DNA from: Zonotrichia leucophrys gambelii
Taxonomy: Eukaryota > Chordata > Aves > Passeriformes > Passerellidae
Length of the DNA: 64,000 nt
NCBI RefSeq assembly: GCF_028769735.1
Contig: NC_088200.1
Span: forward strand, 71,767,546-71,831,545
Reading direction: 5' to 3'
A program made the translations under genes and the position numbers. Shown in pieces: positions 35,934 to 49,000 of this stretch (position 1 is the stretch's first letter; every line of letters begins with the position of its first letter). The notes under the pieces were generated by a model that saw only the letters and a list, made by a program, of their open reading frames with translations, was not told where the DNA came from and made no database searches.

Positions 35934-36290
35934 CCTTCCTTCCTTCCTTCCTTCCTTCCTTCCTTCCTTCCTTCCTTCCTTCCTTCCTTCCTTCCTTCCT
36001 TCCTTCCTTCCTTCCTTCCTTCCTTCCTTCCTTCCTTCCTTCCTTCCTTCCTTCCTTCCTTCCTTCCTTCCTTCCTTCCTTCCTTCCTTCCTTCCTTCCT
36101 TCCTTCCTTCCTTCCTTCCTTCCGCCCCTTCCGCCCCTTCCGCCACTTCCTTCCGCCCCTTCCGCCCCTTCCGCCCCTTCCTTCCGCCACTTCCTTCCGC
36201 CACTTCCTTCCTTCCGCCCCTTCCTTCCTTCCTTCCGCCACTTCCTTCCTTCCTTCCTGCCTTCCTTCCTTCCTTCCTGCCTCCTTCTCT
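35934..36290 (-). repeat. Second (GGAA)n / GGAAGTGGC array, inverse orientation
   Basis: The plus strand shows pure (CCTT)n from about 35934 to 36122. It then passes to units with CCGCCCC and CCGCCACTT inserts up to about 36240, and to decayed CCTGCC-type units. On the minus strand these are GGAAGGGGC and GGAAGTGGC nonamers, the same unusual motif as at 3473-4641. ORFs in both directions across it are repeat artefacts. Confidence 0.95.
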
Positions 36291-36299
36291 CCTCTTTCC

Positions 36300-39064
36300 T
36301 TCCTCCCTTTCCCCTCACATTCTCCAAGTGCAACTGTGGCATAAAAACATGGGGGAAAATTGTAGAAGGAGAAAAAAACCAAAACTGATTTTGTGACACT
36401 GATTGAATTTTTGAAAAATAACATGTTACTTCTAAGTAACAGTCATCCTCTAATATATTCTGTTTGGCACAAAAAAAAAAAAGGCTTGATTACCCATAAC
36501 TGAAGAAATGTTGTTTCCACACTAAGCAATTCAGCATCATTGTGGTTTAATTTATCATTAATTTTCAGGTGGGGAGGGCTCCCATTTTGTTCACATTTAT
36601 ACACCACAGACAATCTAGGTCAGTTCCAAACATACAGCAGACCAAAGCCATTCAAAGTATCTCAGAGGGTGCAGTGTTTGCAAAGTGAGTCAATCCAGAA
36701 TTTTCTTGATCACCAGCAACAGAAAAAAAGAATCCAGCCGAAGTCAGAAGGGCTTGAATTTGTACCAACTTCTGTTTCCCCAGATTGCCACTATATAACT
36801 CAGCTGGAAAGGAAGACAAAGCAAGATATTTGTGTATTATCTCAGACAGCTTTCAAAGTCACTGCAGAATTTGCCCATTTAGTGATGATTCCCATTCAAG
36901 TTGGTTTGAAACTTGACAGACTTCCACTTTGGGTCACATTTCCTGAGGCAGCCCCAAAATGGAAATTATCTGATTGCACAACCCTGCTAGACCTGTTCCA
37001 GCTGTGGCTGCAACTGCTTGGCAGGGACACTGCAGTCTGGGAACATGTGACAAAACAATATGCCAGATAGTGCCCACAAAGGCAGAAAATGTCTGTGTTC
37101 CCCTTTGGAGAAAATATTCTCACAGTGGTGGGCTGTGCACATCTCAGGAGCATGTACATATAAGAAATATGAAGGAAAATATATAGAATAGATGAAAATT
37201 AATAAGTAAAAACAATTACCACTCACTGAACTCTTTTTTTCTGGCTAGTCCTCTGTTGTCTCCTGTAATCAGCATTTTAGGGACTGAGATAATGGTTGCC
37301 TAGGCGCAATAGTCTTAAACAGCCTTTAAATGATATATTTCCCATTAATACATTTCAGTCCTTAGAGAATTCATTTCCACATCTGTCTTCAACAACATCG
37401 TGCAGCAATGTGTCCAATTTTTGGGGAGCCATCCAAAAAGATTGCCAATGTTTTTTTTCCTGATTAATAATAACGACATTTGTAGTTTGTCTTCAGTGTA
37501 GGAATAGTGAGGAATTTTCCTATAGGATTAATATCATCAGGTTTCCTAGTAGCCAATCTTGACAAATATTTCCAAAAATTTTTGCAAACAAGTATATATT
37601 TAGCTACCCAGAACCAACTGCATATAAGCAAACTTAATTATGTCATTTATTGTTCCTTTTTCATACAATTCATGGGTAAACTGAAAAGCTTGGATCCCAG
37701 CACAGACTTTGAGAGACTTTGTGAGAAGTTATCATCTACTCTTTTTTTTTTTTTTTTTCCAATCTTCATATTCCTTGAGAATATTTAGGTTTTTATACCA
37801 TTCCAGACCCATTTCACCAGGTGAGTCCAGTCAGGGAGCAAAAGTTTAAGTGCAACATTTTCTTCCCCCATGACGTTAAATATATTTTAAAATATTGAAC
37901 CTTTTTTTTTTTGTTTTTTCACTGATGGGCAAAAACACCTTTGTCAAAGTGAAACAGTTTTGGAGCTTTTGAACTCTTGTGTCATTTGTCTATTTAGTGT
38001 TGGCATAGGCCATTTTTGCTGGGCTAAAATTCTGCAAGAAGGGGATATGAAGAGAGACCTTCCTACCACTCAGCATCTGGAGGTTTTGAGATACTTGGGG
38101 GTAAAAGGCATCATGCAACAGAGGAAACAACAGAAAGCAATGAGATAAATATGTAATTCAGTAAACAAATTTAGGCATTTCCAAACTTCTGTCTGCTAGT
38201 CTTCAGAAGATGGCTAAATGACTACAGATCCATATTAAAATTCACTTCACTTATCCTATCTCTAGAGTGTTTTCAATTACATGTTTGATGATAAGGCTGC
38301 AAATCCACAGGAGAAATGATGGAAATTGCCTGAAAAAGATTGATTCCAAGCTAGTCTCTCTCACACATGTTAAATCTGGAGATATTCTGGTAACTGAGAA
38401 CAGATTTCAGCTTCATCATTAAGGCATATTCTGTCTGAGAAGGAAATCACCAGAGTCATTAAATAAGGACTCCAAAAAGCACATGTATTGCTGTGTATTT
38501 GCCCAGTCACCATATTAATGTGATGCATGGGTTTTTGTAAGGCAGAGGCTTTTTCATAAAATGTTTCGGACTGCCTTTTATTCCTCAGGCTGGCTATCCA
38601 TGTAATGAAATGTAATGATCACCATCTACACTCCAAAACCACATTTAGACCATGAAGGCCTAAAATTACTGTAATTTTTAATGTAATATGAGTATGACTA
38701 TAGCCTGGTCCTTTTTACATCATGAGAATGAAATAAATCATACTCAGAAATTATTGGTGCTCTTATTGAAATTCAAGTACCTGTTAAAACCCTGTGGAAC
38801 AAATAGAAAGGTAACAGTCCAACAGATCACTGGAACTCTTCCTACCTGAAAAACACCAGATGTTTTTCAAGAAGAAACAGTGGTCCTCACTAAATTTTTG
38901 CAATGATTCTACAGAAGAATGCCCTAAAAAAAGCCTTCAATAGTCCATCTGTTCCCCAAAGAAGTTGCCACAGGGTTAATTACATGAATAAATGTATATG
39001 AGAAAGCGATTTCAGCCAAATGCCTCTGCTCTTTCGGCTATAAGGTGAAGGAGAGTAATTCTTA
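36300..39064. other. Gene desert, no gene recognised
   Basis: AT-rich unique DNA. The 176-codon plus-strand ORF at 36540-37070 has no recognisable domain, no usable promoter and competing minus-strand ORFs. T-runs occur at 37741-37759 and near 37901. Confidence 0.45.
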
Positions 39065-39066
39065 TT

Positions 39067-39292
39067 GGGTATCAGGAAGAAATTGTTTCCTATAAGCATG
39101 GGCAGGCCCTGGCACAAGGTGACCTGAAAGCTATGGCTGCCCCTGAATCCCTGGAATTGTCCAAGGCTGAGGTGGACAAGGCTTGGAGCACCCTAGGATA
39201 GTGGAAGGTGTCCCTGCCATGGCAGGGGATGGGACTGGATGGGCTTTAAGGTCCCTTCCAACCCAAACAATCTCATGGTTCTCTGATTTCAG
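39067..39292 (+). mobile_element. CR1 LINE 3' end, sense
   Basis: Contains the landmark CR1 3' blocks in order: atcaggaagaaatt, ggccctggcacaagg, atggctgcccctg, ggaattgtccaaggc, aggtggacaaggcttgg, catggcaggggatggg, ggtcccttccaaccc and the terminal ttctctgattt. It is 5'-truncated and non-coding. Confidence 0.93.
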
Positions 39293-41506
39293 CTAAGCCA
39301 ATAAAACCATGGGCCAACTCAGACAAAGTCAATACTTTTTTAACAGCACAGATCACTCTGACAGGAGATATAGCCAGAAAAACAACACAAATGGGGAAAT
39401 GTGAAACCCAGGTTATAAGGAAGCACTCTTACTAATTCCAACCAGCCTCTAAACTGCAACTGGGCAGAATAACAAAACCTCTCCAGTGATTTAATCCTAA
39501 ACATGGATCTGAAGAATGATGCATCTCACACCGGGTTCCCCTGTGTATGTTCAGGTCCAGCTTTGATGTATCAGCAAAACAAGCTCAGCTGAGCAGATGC
39601 TGTGGGGATGCAAAACACTTGTGGCCCAGTGTCACCGAGGTGAGAGGTGACACGGGGCTGTGCTGGAGGGAAGGGCAGCCCACCTAGATGCAGCCAGCCC
39701 GGGCTCTGCAGCTGCAAAAGCAAGAGGATTGTCCCTGCTGCAGCACAGTCTGTGCCCCCCAGCCTCTGCCAGCCCCCCCAGCCTCAGGTCAGGAAATTTC
39801 CTTTTTGCCTGTGGCGCAGAGGAGCCTTGAACTGTCTCAGCGTGGATCCGAGTGCAGATGGTGCTGCTCCTGCAGCTGTGCTCCAGAAGCTTCCCGTGGC
39901 TCTGTCCTGCTGGGCATGTGCTCCACAAGATGGGTGCTGCTGCACCCATGCAAGAGGGGCTGGAGGAGAAAGAGGAGCTGCTGGGTTTGCAGCCCGAGCT
40001 GGGAGTCTGGGAAGGAGTGAAACTCAATAGGCAGTCATCTATTCCCGCACACAATTTTCCCTGTGTTGAAGAATGACCTGTCTGTAGTCTGTGTAGTTCT
40101 TCCTCATTTTAAGAGGCTGGAAACTTTCCTCCTGCTCTATAATGCACTCAGTCCATAAAGCTAAAGGAAAAAAAAAAAATCTATTGTCTTTGCTGTGCTA
40201 CAAAACATGCAGAGGAAGAAAGAAAATGCTGCTCCACACTGGAACAGGGAAAGAGAAATCAATTAAAGGAAAGAAAAAACATATGTGGATGTTTTGGAGA
40301 GAGACCAGTTTGTTGAATAAGTTATATTGATAAATTAGGCCTAGATATATTATGCAAACCCAGTAGTAAATCATGATCTGCCACATGTGTCTTTCATCCC
40401 ACGTACTACAAAGGCTTTACAGCTCATGAACAAACCTGAACACCATCAACTACAGATGAGTCTGGGTTGAATTTGGCAGAATTTGGCATTATGATGTGTG
40501 CTAACCAGTGGAAAAAGGTATCTCACTTACTTTTACAGATTATATGCAACTTGGCCACTTCGTAAGAAAGTACTTCCATCTTGCAAGATTTTTACATCTA
40601 GGGTGATTATCTACCACAAAACAGTGGTAGAAGTAAATGGTAAATATATGGTAGAAGTACCAGGTGTAGATAAAACCCCAAAATGACTGTGTGAATAGGA
40701 GGTAGGGAGTGACTGGCTGGAGACCACTGAATTCAGGAGCTGGGGATCGTCCTAGGCCACAGATAAAATCAGAAGCTGAAAAATTGAGATGACAGAGAAG
40801 AGAAGATGACAGAAAAGATTAGATGACATAAAGATGCATAGAGAAGATGACAGAAAATAAATTACTTCAATGGTGTAAACTGCTACCATTTCCTCTTACA
40901 TGTAAGAAAAATAGTTATATCCAGTCTGGGAAAATGTACGCTAAGGCAGTGGGGAAAAAAATAGAGGTAGTTTGGCCAAGCCCTGACATAAATTGATTAA
41001 GGATGTTGTTTAACCTTCAATTCATAGGGATATTAAAATGAGTTCAGACTAATATTACTGAAAAGAGTTTAAATATTTCCCATCCGGACTGTATGAAGAA
41101 ATTTCACACATTTCTGCTTCCTCTGGCTGAGGTTGGAGGGACAAGTTAGAGCCCTTTTGGTAGATGTGTCTTCCAAAACCAGGTCCTTAAAAAAAATCAA
41201 AAATTGCCTTCTGTATGCTGAATATCAGCATTTATGGGAAGAACTAATCCTTCCAATACATTCACATAAATAACATACCTTTTGAGGTGATTTCTGAGTG
41301 AGTGGTGGAAAATACGCAGGTCAGAACACAGCTGAATAATGACAGGGGGTGAGGTCTTAGAAAAATATTCTTTATTATTCTACTGTGTTTGAATGACTCT
41401 CTTTCTTTTTTCTACTTCTTGACCTTTTACCAGGTGCCACCATAGAAGGATACAGTTTATGAAATCCACTGTTTAGGAAACACAACAATGTAGAGTTACT
41501 CCACAT
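39293..41506. other. Mostly non-coding; GC-rich patch 39600-40070
   Basis: The GC-rich patch gives overlapping ORFs on both strands and three frames; none has a recognisable domain. It begins with an inverted repeat GTGTCACC / GGTGACAC (39629-39636 and 39646-39653). The rest is AT-rich and featureless. Confidence 0.45.
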
Positions 41507-42215
41507 GTGAGCCACAGCAGCAGCTACATCAATCAAGACCCTTATTGCTGGCTTATTTGTACTCCTCAGTGTTTAAAAGGAACTGGCCTCCGTGATTCTC
41601 AACACCCCGAGCACAAACAAAGCTGTAATAACTCAAAACCTAATGAAAGCAAACTCTGTATAATACACACAGACCCTGAAACTCTCAGGGTCTTTCAAGA
41701 GAAAATCTTAGTTCAGCCAAAACACGCAGACAAAAGAAGAGGTTTAAATCCCTTCCAGACGCGGAGGCATGAGACACAAGGATATGTTCTGTTTATTTAA
41801 CAAGCCAGAGCTGGAGCAAGAGCCCTCACAATACAATTGCAGTGGTAACAATAAAAATGCAGCAAACCAAGTGCTGCAGCCCCAGAAAAATGAAGCCAGC
41901 GGCAGGATTATAGAACCTGCACACCCAGACGTTTTAATACCTATGCCAGACATAGAGCTGTATGATAATACGAATACAATAAAACATGAGGAATCTAAAT
42001 CCGAGGAACAGATGGAAAGGCATAGCTTCTCTGGTGAAGCTACTTTTCATTGGAGGCTCAGCTCCCAGCTTTGTGTGGAGCAGCCACCCATTCCAAGTCA
42101 CCCTCAGTTCATCCTCCACAGCAGCTTGGACATGCTGCTCCTTCCCATTCCATATGTGAGGAAGCCCAGGATTAGATTCATCTCCTGTGGAAAAGACAGA
42201 GTATTCCTTGGATGA
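41507..42215 (+). other. Weak coding-like stretch in two overlapping frames
   Basis: Two plus-strand frames (41507-41800 and 41769-42215) overlap. Both have protein-like polar composition (Asn/Gln/Glu/Lys/Ser with few hydrophobic runs), as would a single disordered protein broken by a frameshift near 41790. No family is recognised and no splice sites or promoter were identified. Chance open frames remain the simpler explanation. Confidence 0.15.
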
Positions 42216-42810
42216 TGTCAGGATTGACCCTGTGATGGCAGGATCCATAGGCAGCATGGCAAACACATCAGAAAGGACTGACTGAAGCATGTGTGCAAGA
42301 TGAGTACATGAAGCCATTGCCCAGAAATCTCTCCAAGAGACCAGCCAAGGGCCTGGCACAACGGGAGCTCTGCTGCTGTGACACAGGATTTTACCCACAG
42401 CCTTTCCTCAGAGCCAAATCCAGGACTGGAAATGCAAAGCGACTAAAAAAGTGGGGCCAGGAGAAGTTTAGACCTAATGGGCAGCTGAGAGAAATTAGAA
42501 TAATGCTCCTGGTTTGCTTGTAAATGATACACAGCAGGTTTTTTCCCCCAGAAATGTGAATCATAGAGAATCACAGATCACGTTGTGTAGAGAACTGTCA
42601 TTTCAGAACTGCACTGTCTGGTAGCCAGGCTCTGCCTGAAGAACATGGGTCTGATGGAGCACTGGTGCTTCAGATGTTGGATTTTCCTTTGTAGAAGAAT
42701 GCAACAAGGAGACCATTTTTTACTGAGTCAGATAGATAAACTTCAGGACAGCAACTGGGTTTTAGGGCACTCCCATAAGCATTTGAAAGACATAGTTTTA
42801 TGTAGCATAG
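42216..42810. other. Non-coding
   Basis: No supportable gene. A short CR1-like tail (atcatagagaatcacag) at about 42559-42576 may be a very small LINE remnant. Confidence 0.4.
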
Positions 42811-42883
42811 CAAAAAAACAAAACAAAACAACAAAAAAACAAAAAAAAAAAAAAAACCAAAACAAAACAAAAAACCAAAAACC
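42811..42883. repeat. (AAAAC)n / A-rich tract
   Basis: Imperfect CAAAA and CCAAAA units with an A16 run. Confidence 0.9.
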
Positions 42884-45221
42884 AGAAATGCAATGGGTAT
42901 GTGATAAAAAAAATTGTTTCTGGGCATGATTTCCTTGACAACAGTTCCAGTTTAAGGGCATTTTTAACACTGTTGATGCAGAGACTTGCTTTAAATGGCC
43001 CATTCTTAGCCGGTCAGCTTGGAATGAGAAGCAGCAAGAAAGACTAATTATCTTTTTTCAGTTCAGAGAGCAAGGAAAAACCAGCAGCAATACAAGGTGG
43101 TCTTCTCAATGCCATCCCTGCTGAAGTCTGAGGATCTGAAGGCTGAAGTCAAGAGGATCTTGATTTGCCCCCAGCCCATGAGGAGTCCAAGGAAGTGGAC
43201 ATGGACTCTATGCCCCCAGCCCATGGAGTCCAAGGAATGCAACACTCAGTGGTTTGGCCTGGGGTGGCAAGGTGGGGATTGGTCACAGTCTCACTTTAAA
43301 AGCTTGACTCCACATTCATCATAGAATAATAATACACATCTGCATATTTAAACACCGTGTAAAATTGTACAGGGAGAAGATTTGGACTCCCACCCCTCCA
43401 CAATTTTTTTTGTTTTTACTCTTTCTTCAATTTCTTTCTGCTTTTTATGTTCACTTACCACTGGAGATGGCTCCTGCAGAACCAGCAGGGCATGTAATCA
43501 AGTGAACCTCACAAGTTTGTGTTTGGGGTATCACTGCTTTAATCACAAGGGAGAATTTCCTCTTTTCTACTGGTCAGCACCAGACCCAAGGAAGGTCTAA
43601 ACTTCATGAGTCCTAGAGATCAAAAGAGCAATTTCAAGAGGAAGAACAGCAGATAACTGTAAAAGAAGTTACAGCTGTTTGCTATTTAATGAAGTCAAAC
43701 GCACATGTAAATGTTTATAGACTCCAGGCTGAACTCAATTTCTTTTTTGGAAGCAAGACTTTTGCAACATAATTATATGCCCCATGATGTTTTCCTGGTG
43801 GATTGTGAGTTATGTATAATTCCTTGTGATAATCTATAAATGGGTCATGGATCTAAAGCAGCTGAGACACCCCATTACCTGCCTCATTCACATGAGCACT
43901 ACTGTTATTTATTCCTGGAAATAACATTTATGCAAACCTCTCACACTTAACAGGATTGGTTTGGGGTTTAATCTTATATTTTTCCTCCACTGACAGTCAG
44001 ATACTGTTTGGAAACAACAGCAGCAGCAACAACAAGGAATCCGCTCACGCTTCTGGGTAGAGTCCAAGCACTTCTTGAGGATTGAATGAATGGTTTCCTT
44101 AAGCCAGGAAAACTTTCAGTGTCTCATTCAGAAAATATTATGTGAGCAGAAGCTCAGGTCAACTGTTACCTGCCAAGTCTGAAACTGTTATCAGTTGATT
44201 TTTTTATTCTTTCACATGAGCGTGGAAGCAACATACACAATTCAAAAACAGAGGTTGAAATGGTCTTCGTAACCAGGTGAGTGTAAAAATCTCAAGCAAC
44301 TTACAAACCACCACAGAAACTTCTTTTAATTTAGTTAAATTCAGGGAAAATATTTTAACAATATGGGATTTTTTCCTTCCTCTATTCTCTGAGCTCTGTT
44401 TTCAGCCTAGTGAACTAACTCCATGTACGCTGAACCTAAGATATTTTGCAAAGAGACCTCCAAGAAACCCCCACCAGCTCTCCTGCACTGCTGCTTGATG
44501 GCTTTCCTTCAGACATGCAGCTAGGAAGAAAATTTCAATAATAGCTGTAAGATTAGAGGCATTTTATGCTAGAGGAACCGGAGTGCATAGCAGGCAGCAC
44601 CAAGGTAAGTATCTATAATTAAGCAACAATGATATCAGGTACCTGAGCAAAAATGACAGTAAATTTCTCTCCACAAAACGCTGGTTAATCCCAGTTACAG
44701 CTACTGTAGAAAAATCAGACAGGCCTCTGTTTTTCCCGTTATGTCTCACTCTTGTCTTTTCTCTTAAAGCTTTTCTGCGCTCTGCTTTTGTGTGGTTCCC
44801 CTGTCAGAGCCCCGGCATGCTGTTTGTGGGTGAGGAAAACAGTCCATCATTCATCAGAGTGGCTGTAGCAGTGAAGAACTGCTAGCTCCTGCAGTGGCAC
44901 TGGATATTTAATGCCATTCCTGAAAAGGAGAAGGGGAAGCTGGCTCCCTTTGAGAGGGCTGCAGCGTCCCACAGGATGGGGTATCTCAGAGTGTCCATGT
45001 GATGCCTTAGGATTTAGGGTTGATATTTTTTGCTCTACTGTAAAATCCCTACCGTGTTTTCCCTACTGTTTTCCCATTTTATTCTGACAAAACAATTCCT
45101 CTCTAGGCCTGAAACTCAAGGATACCTTATTGTCTCAGATGAAAACAGCAGTGAATTAAGAGGGGCACACCTGGAGAGAATGACTTCATTACCTGAAGCT
45201 GTAATTGGAGGATTAACCCCT
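42884..45221. other. Gene desert, no feature recognised
   Basis: AT-rich unique DNA. Near 43145-43220 a short direct duplication (ttgcccccagcccatg ... atgcccccagcccatg) of about 54-bp spacing is visible. No gene seen. Confidence 0.45.
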
Positions 45222-45222
45222 G

Positions 45223-45287
<65 letters not shown>

Positions 45288-45288
45288 T
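45222..45288 (+). repeat. (GATA)n microsatellite
   Basis: About 16 uninterrupted GATA units, followed by a decayed ATATAATTGTGTGA repeat to about 45350. Confidence 0.97.
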
Positions 45289-45615
45289 AAATACATATAT
45301 ATATTATAATTGTGTGAATATATAATTGTGTGATATATATATAATTGTGTGAAAAACTCATGATCATTGTCCATCTTGGATGCAGCCCATGGGAGGCCTC
45401 TGACTGCCCAAGGTGTAACTATTGAAAGCCTTTAATAAATACCCACTTTATTCTCTTAATCTTGTCCAGTCTCTGTTCTAGGCAGCCACTCCAAGGCCTC
45501 ACATATCACCCTGTGGCCCCCATTTGTGTCCCCACGGCCTCTGGACACAGGCCCGGCTCAGCTCCAGGGCCCGGCCTGACAGGCCTGTGTCAGACCCACA
45601 AAATATTTTCACCTT

Positions 45616-46061
45616 TTATGCCTTTTTGGGGCTACCTAAAAACAGAGACCAGATAGAATTAAAGGAATAACAAGCTGTTATATTTATTGAAGGGCCCTCA
45701 GGTACATTTTGGGCAGACAAAGCTCCCTGAAGGGCTGCACCAAAAAGTGGAGAACAGGTCACAGTCTTCACACTTTTATAAGTTTGGTCCATTTGCAGAT
45801 TGGGGGTTAATCTAACAATTCCAGCCTCAGCTAATGAAGTCATTTACCCCAAGTTTGCCCACCCAACTCACTTTTGTTTGCATTTCTGGGCCCTGGGGCC
45901 CTGAGGTGCCCTTGGTTGCCAGGCCTGGAGAGGAATTGTTGTGCCTGCCCAGAATGGGACAGCAGCAGCTGACACTGAATGTGGAGTTTGGAGTTACACA
46001 CTAAAGAACTGCAGGGTAGCAAATACATGGAAATTATAAAAGCTAAAATCCCAAGGCATCA
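45616..46061 (-). mobile_element. Solo LTR, antisense, TGATGCC family, TSD CCTT
   Basis: The 446-bp element begins TTATGCCTTTTTGGGG (expected TGATGCC, one change) and ends AAATCCCAAGGCATCA, so its termini are inverted repeats of each other. The 4-bp duplication CCTT lies at 45612-45615 and 46062-46065. TATTTATTG near 45681 gives AATAAA on the minus strand. A 4-bp duplication suits ERV1 (class I) elements. Related copies lie at 49833 and 60240. Confidence 0.75.
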
Positions 46062-46065
46062 CCTT

Positions 46066-49000
46066 GACCCCCACCCCCAGCAGAAGGCAGGAGAGTGGTT
46101 TTGCCACCATCCTCAATCCTCTCTAATTTCCCAGATCTGAAAATGGCTTTGCCAATCCCAAACAATCACCCAGCTCTGAAATGAAACACTTCCCCTCGTC
46201 CACCCCCTCTCCTTCCCACTCACCCCCCGAAACAAAACACCCCTGTGTCTCTTTCCTTCAGACCAGGAGACTACAACAGACATATTTAAACCCAGATAAA
46301 ATAAAGGCACGTACCTTATGGCCAAAGTGTAAAATGTCATTTAAATAAACTTTCACCAAAAAAAAAAAAAAAAGAAAAAGAAAAAGAAAAGAAAAATCAC
46401 AAAGTGCCCTGCCATAAATGAGTGATTCTTAACTCAGCCAGTGATCAACAAACTCACTTCCTAATTAAGTGTAGGAGCGTAATGAGGAACAGGGCATCCT
46501 TTGTTCCTCCAGCCTGTGTGAACTCCAGCCACAAGTCCCCAGACTCCCCTAACTCCTGCATTCAGAGCTTGTAATTAGTACACAGGGAGCCAGGTAGTGC
46601 AGCAGCAGCCCCTCGGACAGTGGCTCCATTCAGCACCAGCCAGATGTGAGGGGCGTTCAAAGGGCGCCGACTGACTCACACACTGCCTGGTGCTGTGTGA
46701 CACCATAATCTCTGCTTTCCAGCCCCACAGTCAACAGCCACTGTCATTTTTAATGCATTCTAATTAGCTGGTAGGCTTTACAGAGAGATTCAGCCCTGCA
46801 AATGGAGCTACTGGTGGAGACCAGGTTGGTTAGGGTGCCTAATATTTCTAATTCCTAATATTTCCTAAACCCCAGCTTCATTAGGTATTATATATTCGTG
46901 CCAGTATGATAAAAATTGGATCGTGGCATATGCAATAATTTTAAGGCACTTTCAAATGTGCCTATTTTAAAAGTTATCCCACAAAATAGAAGAGAATATG
47001 GGAAAAATATACACAGAAAAGCATCATGAGGAGCAGAAGTGAACCTCCTCCTGAGGTACCAGGGAACCTCACTCAGATGTCCACCTCATTTATCTCTCTC
47101 TGAGCAGTGAGCCACTGTTCCCCTAAGTTTCCATCCCAGAAAATCCAACTTCTGAGACAGCAGACAGCATTCAGAGGTCAGGAGCCACTCTTACCTCCCT
47201 TGCAGGGCATCTTAGCTCAAAGGTTTGGATGATCCCAGTAGACTCAGCCAGGCTGGCAGCCACCAGCTAAAGAGCATATCCCCTCAACCAGTCAGGAGAA
47301 GGTGGTAGTAGAAAGTAGAAAGTGATAATAAACTATTTTATTAAAAAGTAATATTAATGGTATGTGGTGTAAACTGCTCCTCTGGCAGCAGGAAAATGGA
47401 TTCCTTCTGTATCTGACAGCTTTACTGCTCTCCAGGTAAGACAAGGTGTTTGTGTGCTTGAAGCCCTTTCTCAGACACCAAATCAGCAGCTTTCTCTCTC
47501 TTTTTTTTTCCACTAAATAAAATTTCTCATACAGGAGTGCTGTGATGCAGCGCTTAATGGGCAGAGCAATTCCCTTAAATGATTTGCATAAGAACCTCTA
47601 AGAGTACCAGTCCAAGACTGACCTAAAAGGGGATGTAACAGAAATGTTTGTGCAGATTTCACAGGCCTGATCTGGTCTTGAAAAATATTGTCACAGGATA
47701 TAAAGGAGCAGCAGATAAATTTGTGATAATTACGGAGAACTGTTAACAAATTATAAACCGCAAATGAACCAAGTTAGCAAATACACTGAGGGGGCCACTG
47801 GATATTACATGCCCACATTAATAATTTGCTGAATTAGTCAGAATATAATAATAACACATTCAAATAGAAATATAAAGTTTGATTGTAAAATAGGACAGAA
47901 AGCAAAACTAGATTTGCTGAATGTAAATTGTACCATTTGATTTAATTCTAATTAATGGTGAAACAGAGATGTAAAGGAGAATATTTTCTGAATCTGTGTG
48001 CATATATCAGATGCCATCAGATGAAAAATCCTTTTTGAAGAAATTAATTCTCTATTCTTATCATGTGTTACAACAGCAGCCCAGTACTCGTACTTGCAGA
48101 CAAGCAGGTCATTCATCCAGGAGCAATCTTCAAACTGTGAAGCATTATCGAGTTGTTCATTCACTTTATTTCTTTTGCAGATGAATGAGCTCAGGCTACC
48201 TCTGGAGTAATGTGGTGATGAAATCCTTCATCTGGTCTTTGCCTCTCAGCCATCCAGAGATAAATTGTACTGCCCCTCACCCAGCTACCCCAGGTTAGTC
48301 TGATTTGCTCCAGGCTGCTGCAGCACAGAAGATCAGAAACAAAAGGCTTTCCCAAACACCATCTCTGAAACCCACATCTGGATGGAGTCTGAGCAGGAAA
48401 GGATTATGAAAAAACTTACCACTCCCATCCTTGGCAAGACCCATTTATCCTTTTAGCCAGGCATACCTGTGCCTCCAGCAGCTTTCCTCCAGTGATGATC
48501 TAATGATTGATAACACAAGTGTAAGGGTGGGGGGATGCAGTGATGAGGAAGACAGCTTTTCAAGTAGCACCTCTCTGGAAGAGAGGTGATTACACATTCT
48601 CCACAAAGTGAATAATGCTGCTTATTATGTGCTAGGGAACATCAGGCACCACTCAGATGCATCACTCATCTCTTTTTCCAGGTCAAAATCAATGTGAGGA
48701 AAAGTGATGTGACATGGCTATAATAGACTTTTCAACAATACTGATACAGAGGAGTTATTAATGACCCACCCACTGACCTCAAAGGAGACTGATGCTTGCT
48801 CTCAAGATGCTGGTTTGAATGTGCAAAAAGAGCTGGGCTACAGGAGCTCAGAACACATGTTTTCAGGATCTGACCTGCCTTTTTCTGGAAGTGTTCCCTT
48901 CTGCTGTAGTGGGAGGACATCAGAAGCACACACCCAGATTATTTGGACCTGAGTGATGGCAGGTCAGAGCACTGTATGGGAATCCCCTGACCTGTCACAG

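Noticed and set aside
35226..36424. Long frames on both strands (up to 325 codons) of Phe/Leu/Ser or Arg/Lys/Glu
   Set aside because: All lie in the AAGAAC minisatellite and CCTT array, with homopolymer-like residue content.
36540..37070. 176-codon ORF
   Set aside because: Longest non-repeat ORF in the desert, but no domain, promoter or splice context and unremarkable composition; length is plausible by chance in 64 kb.
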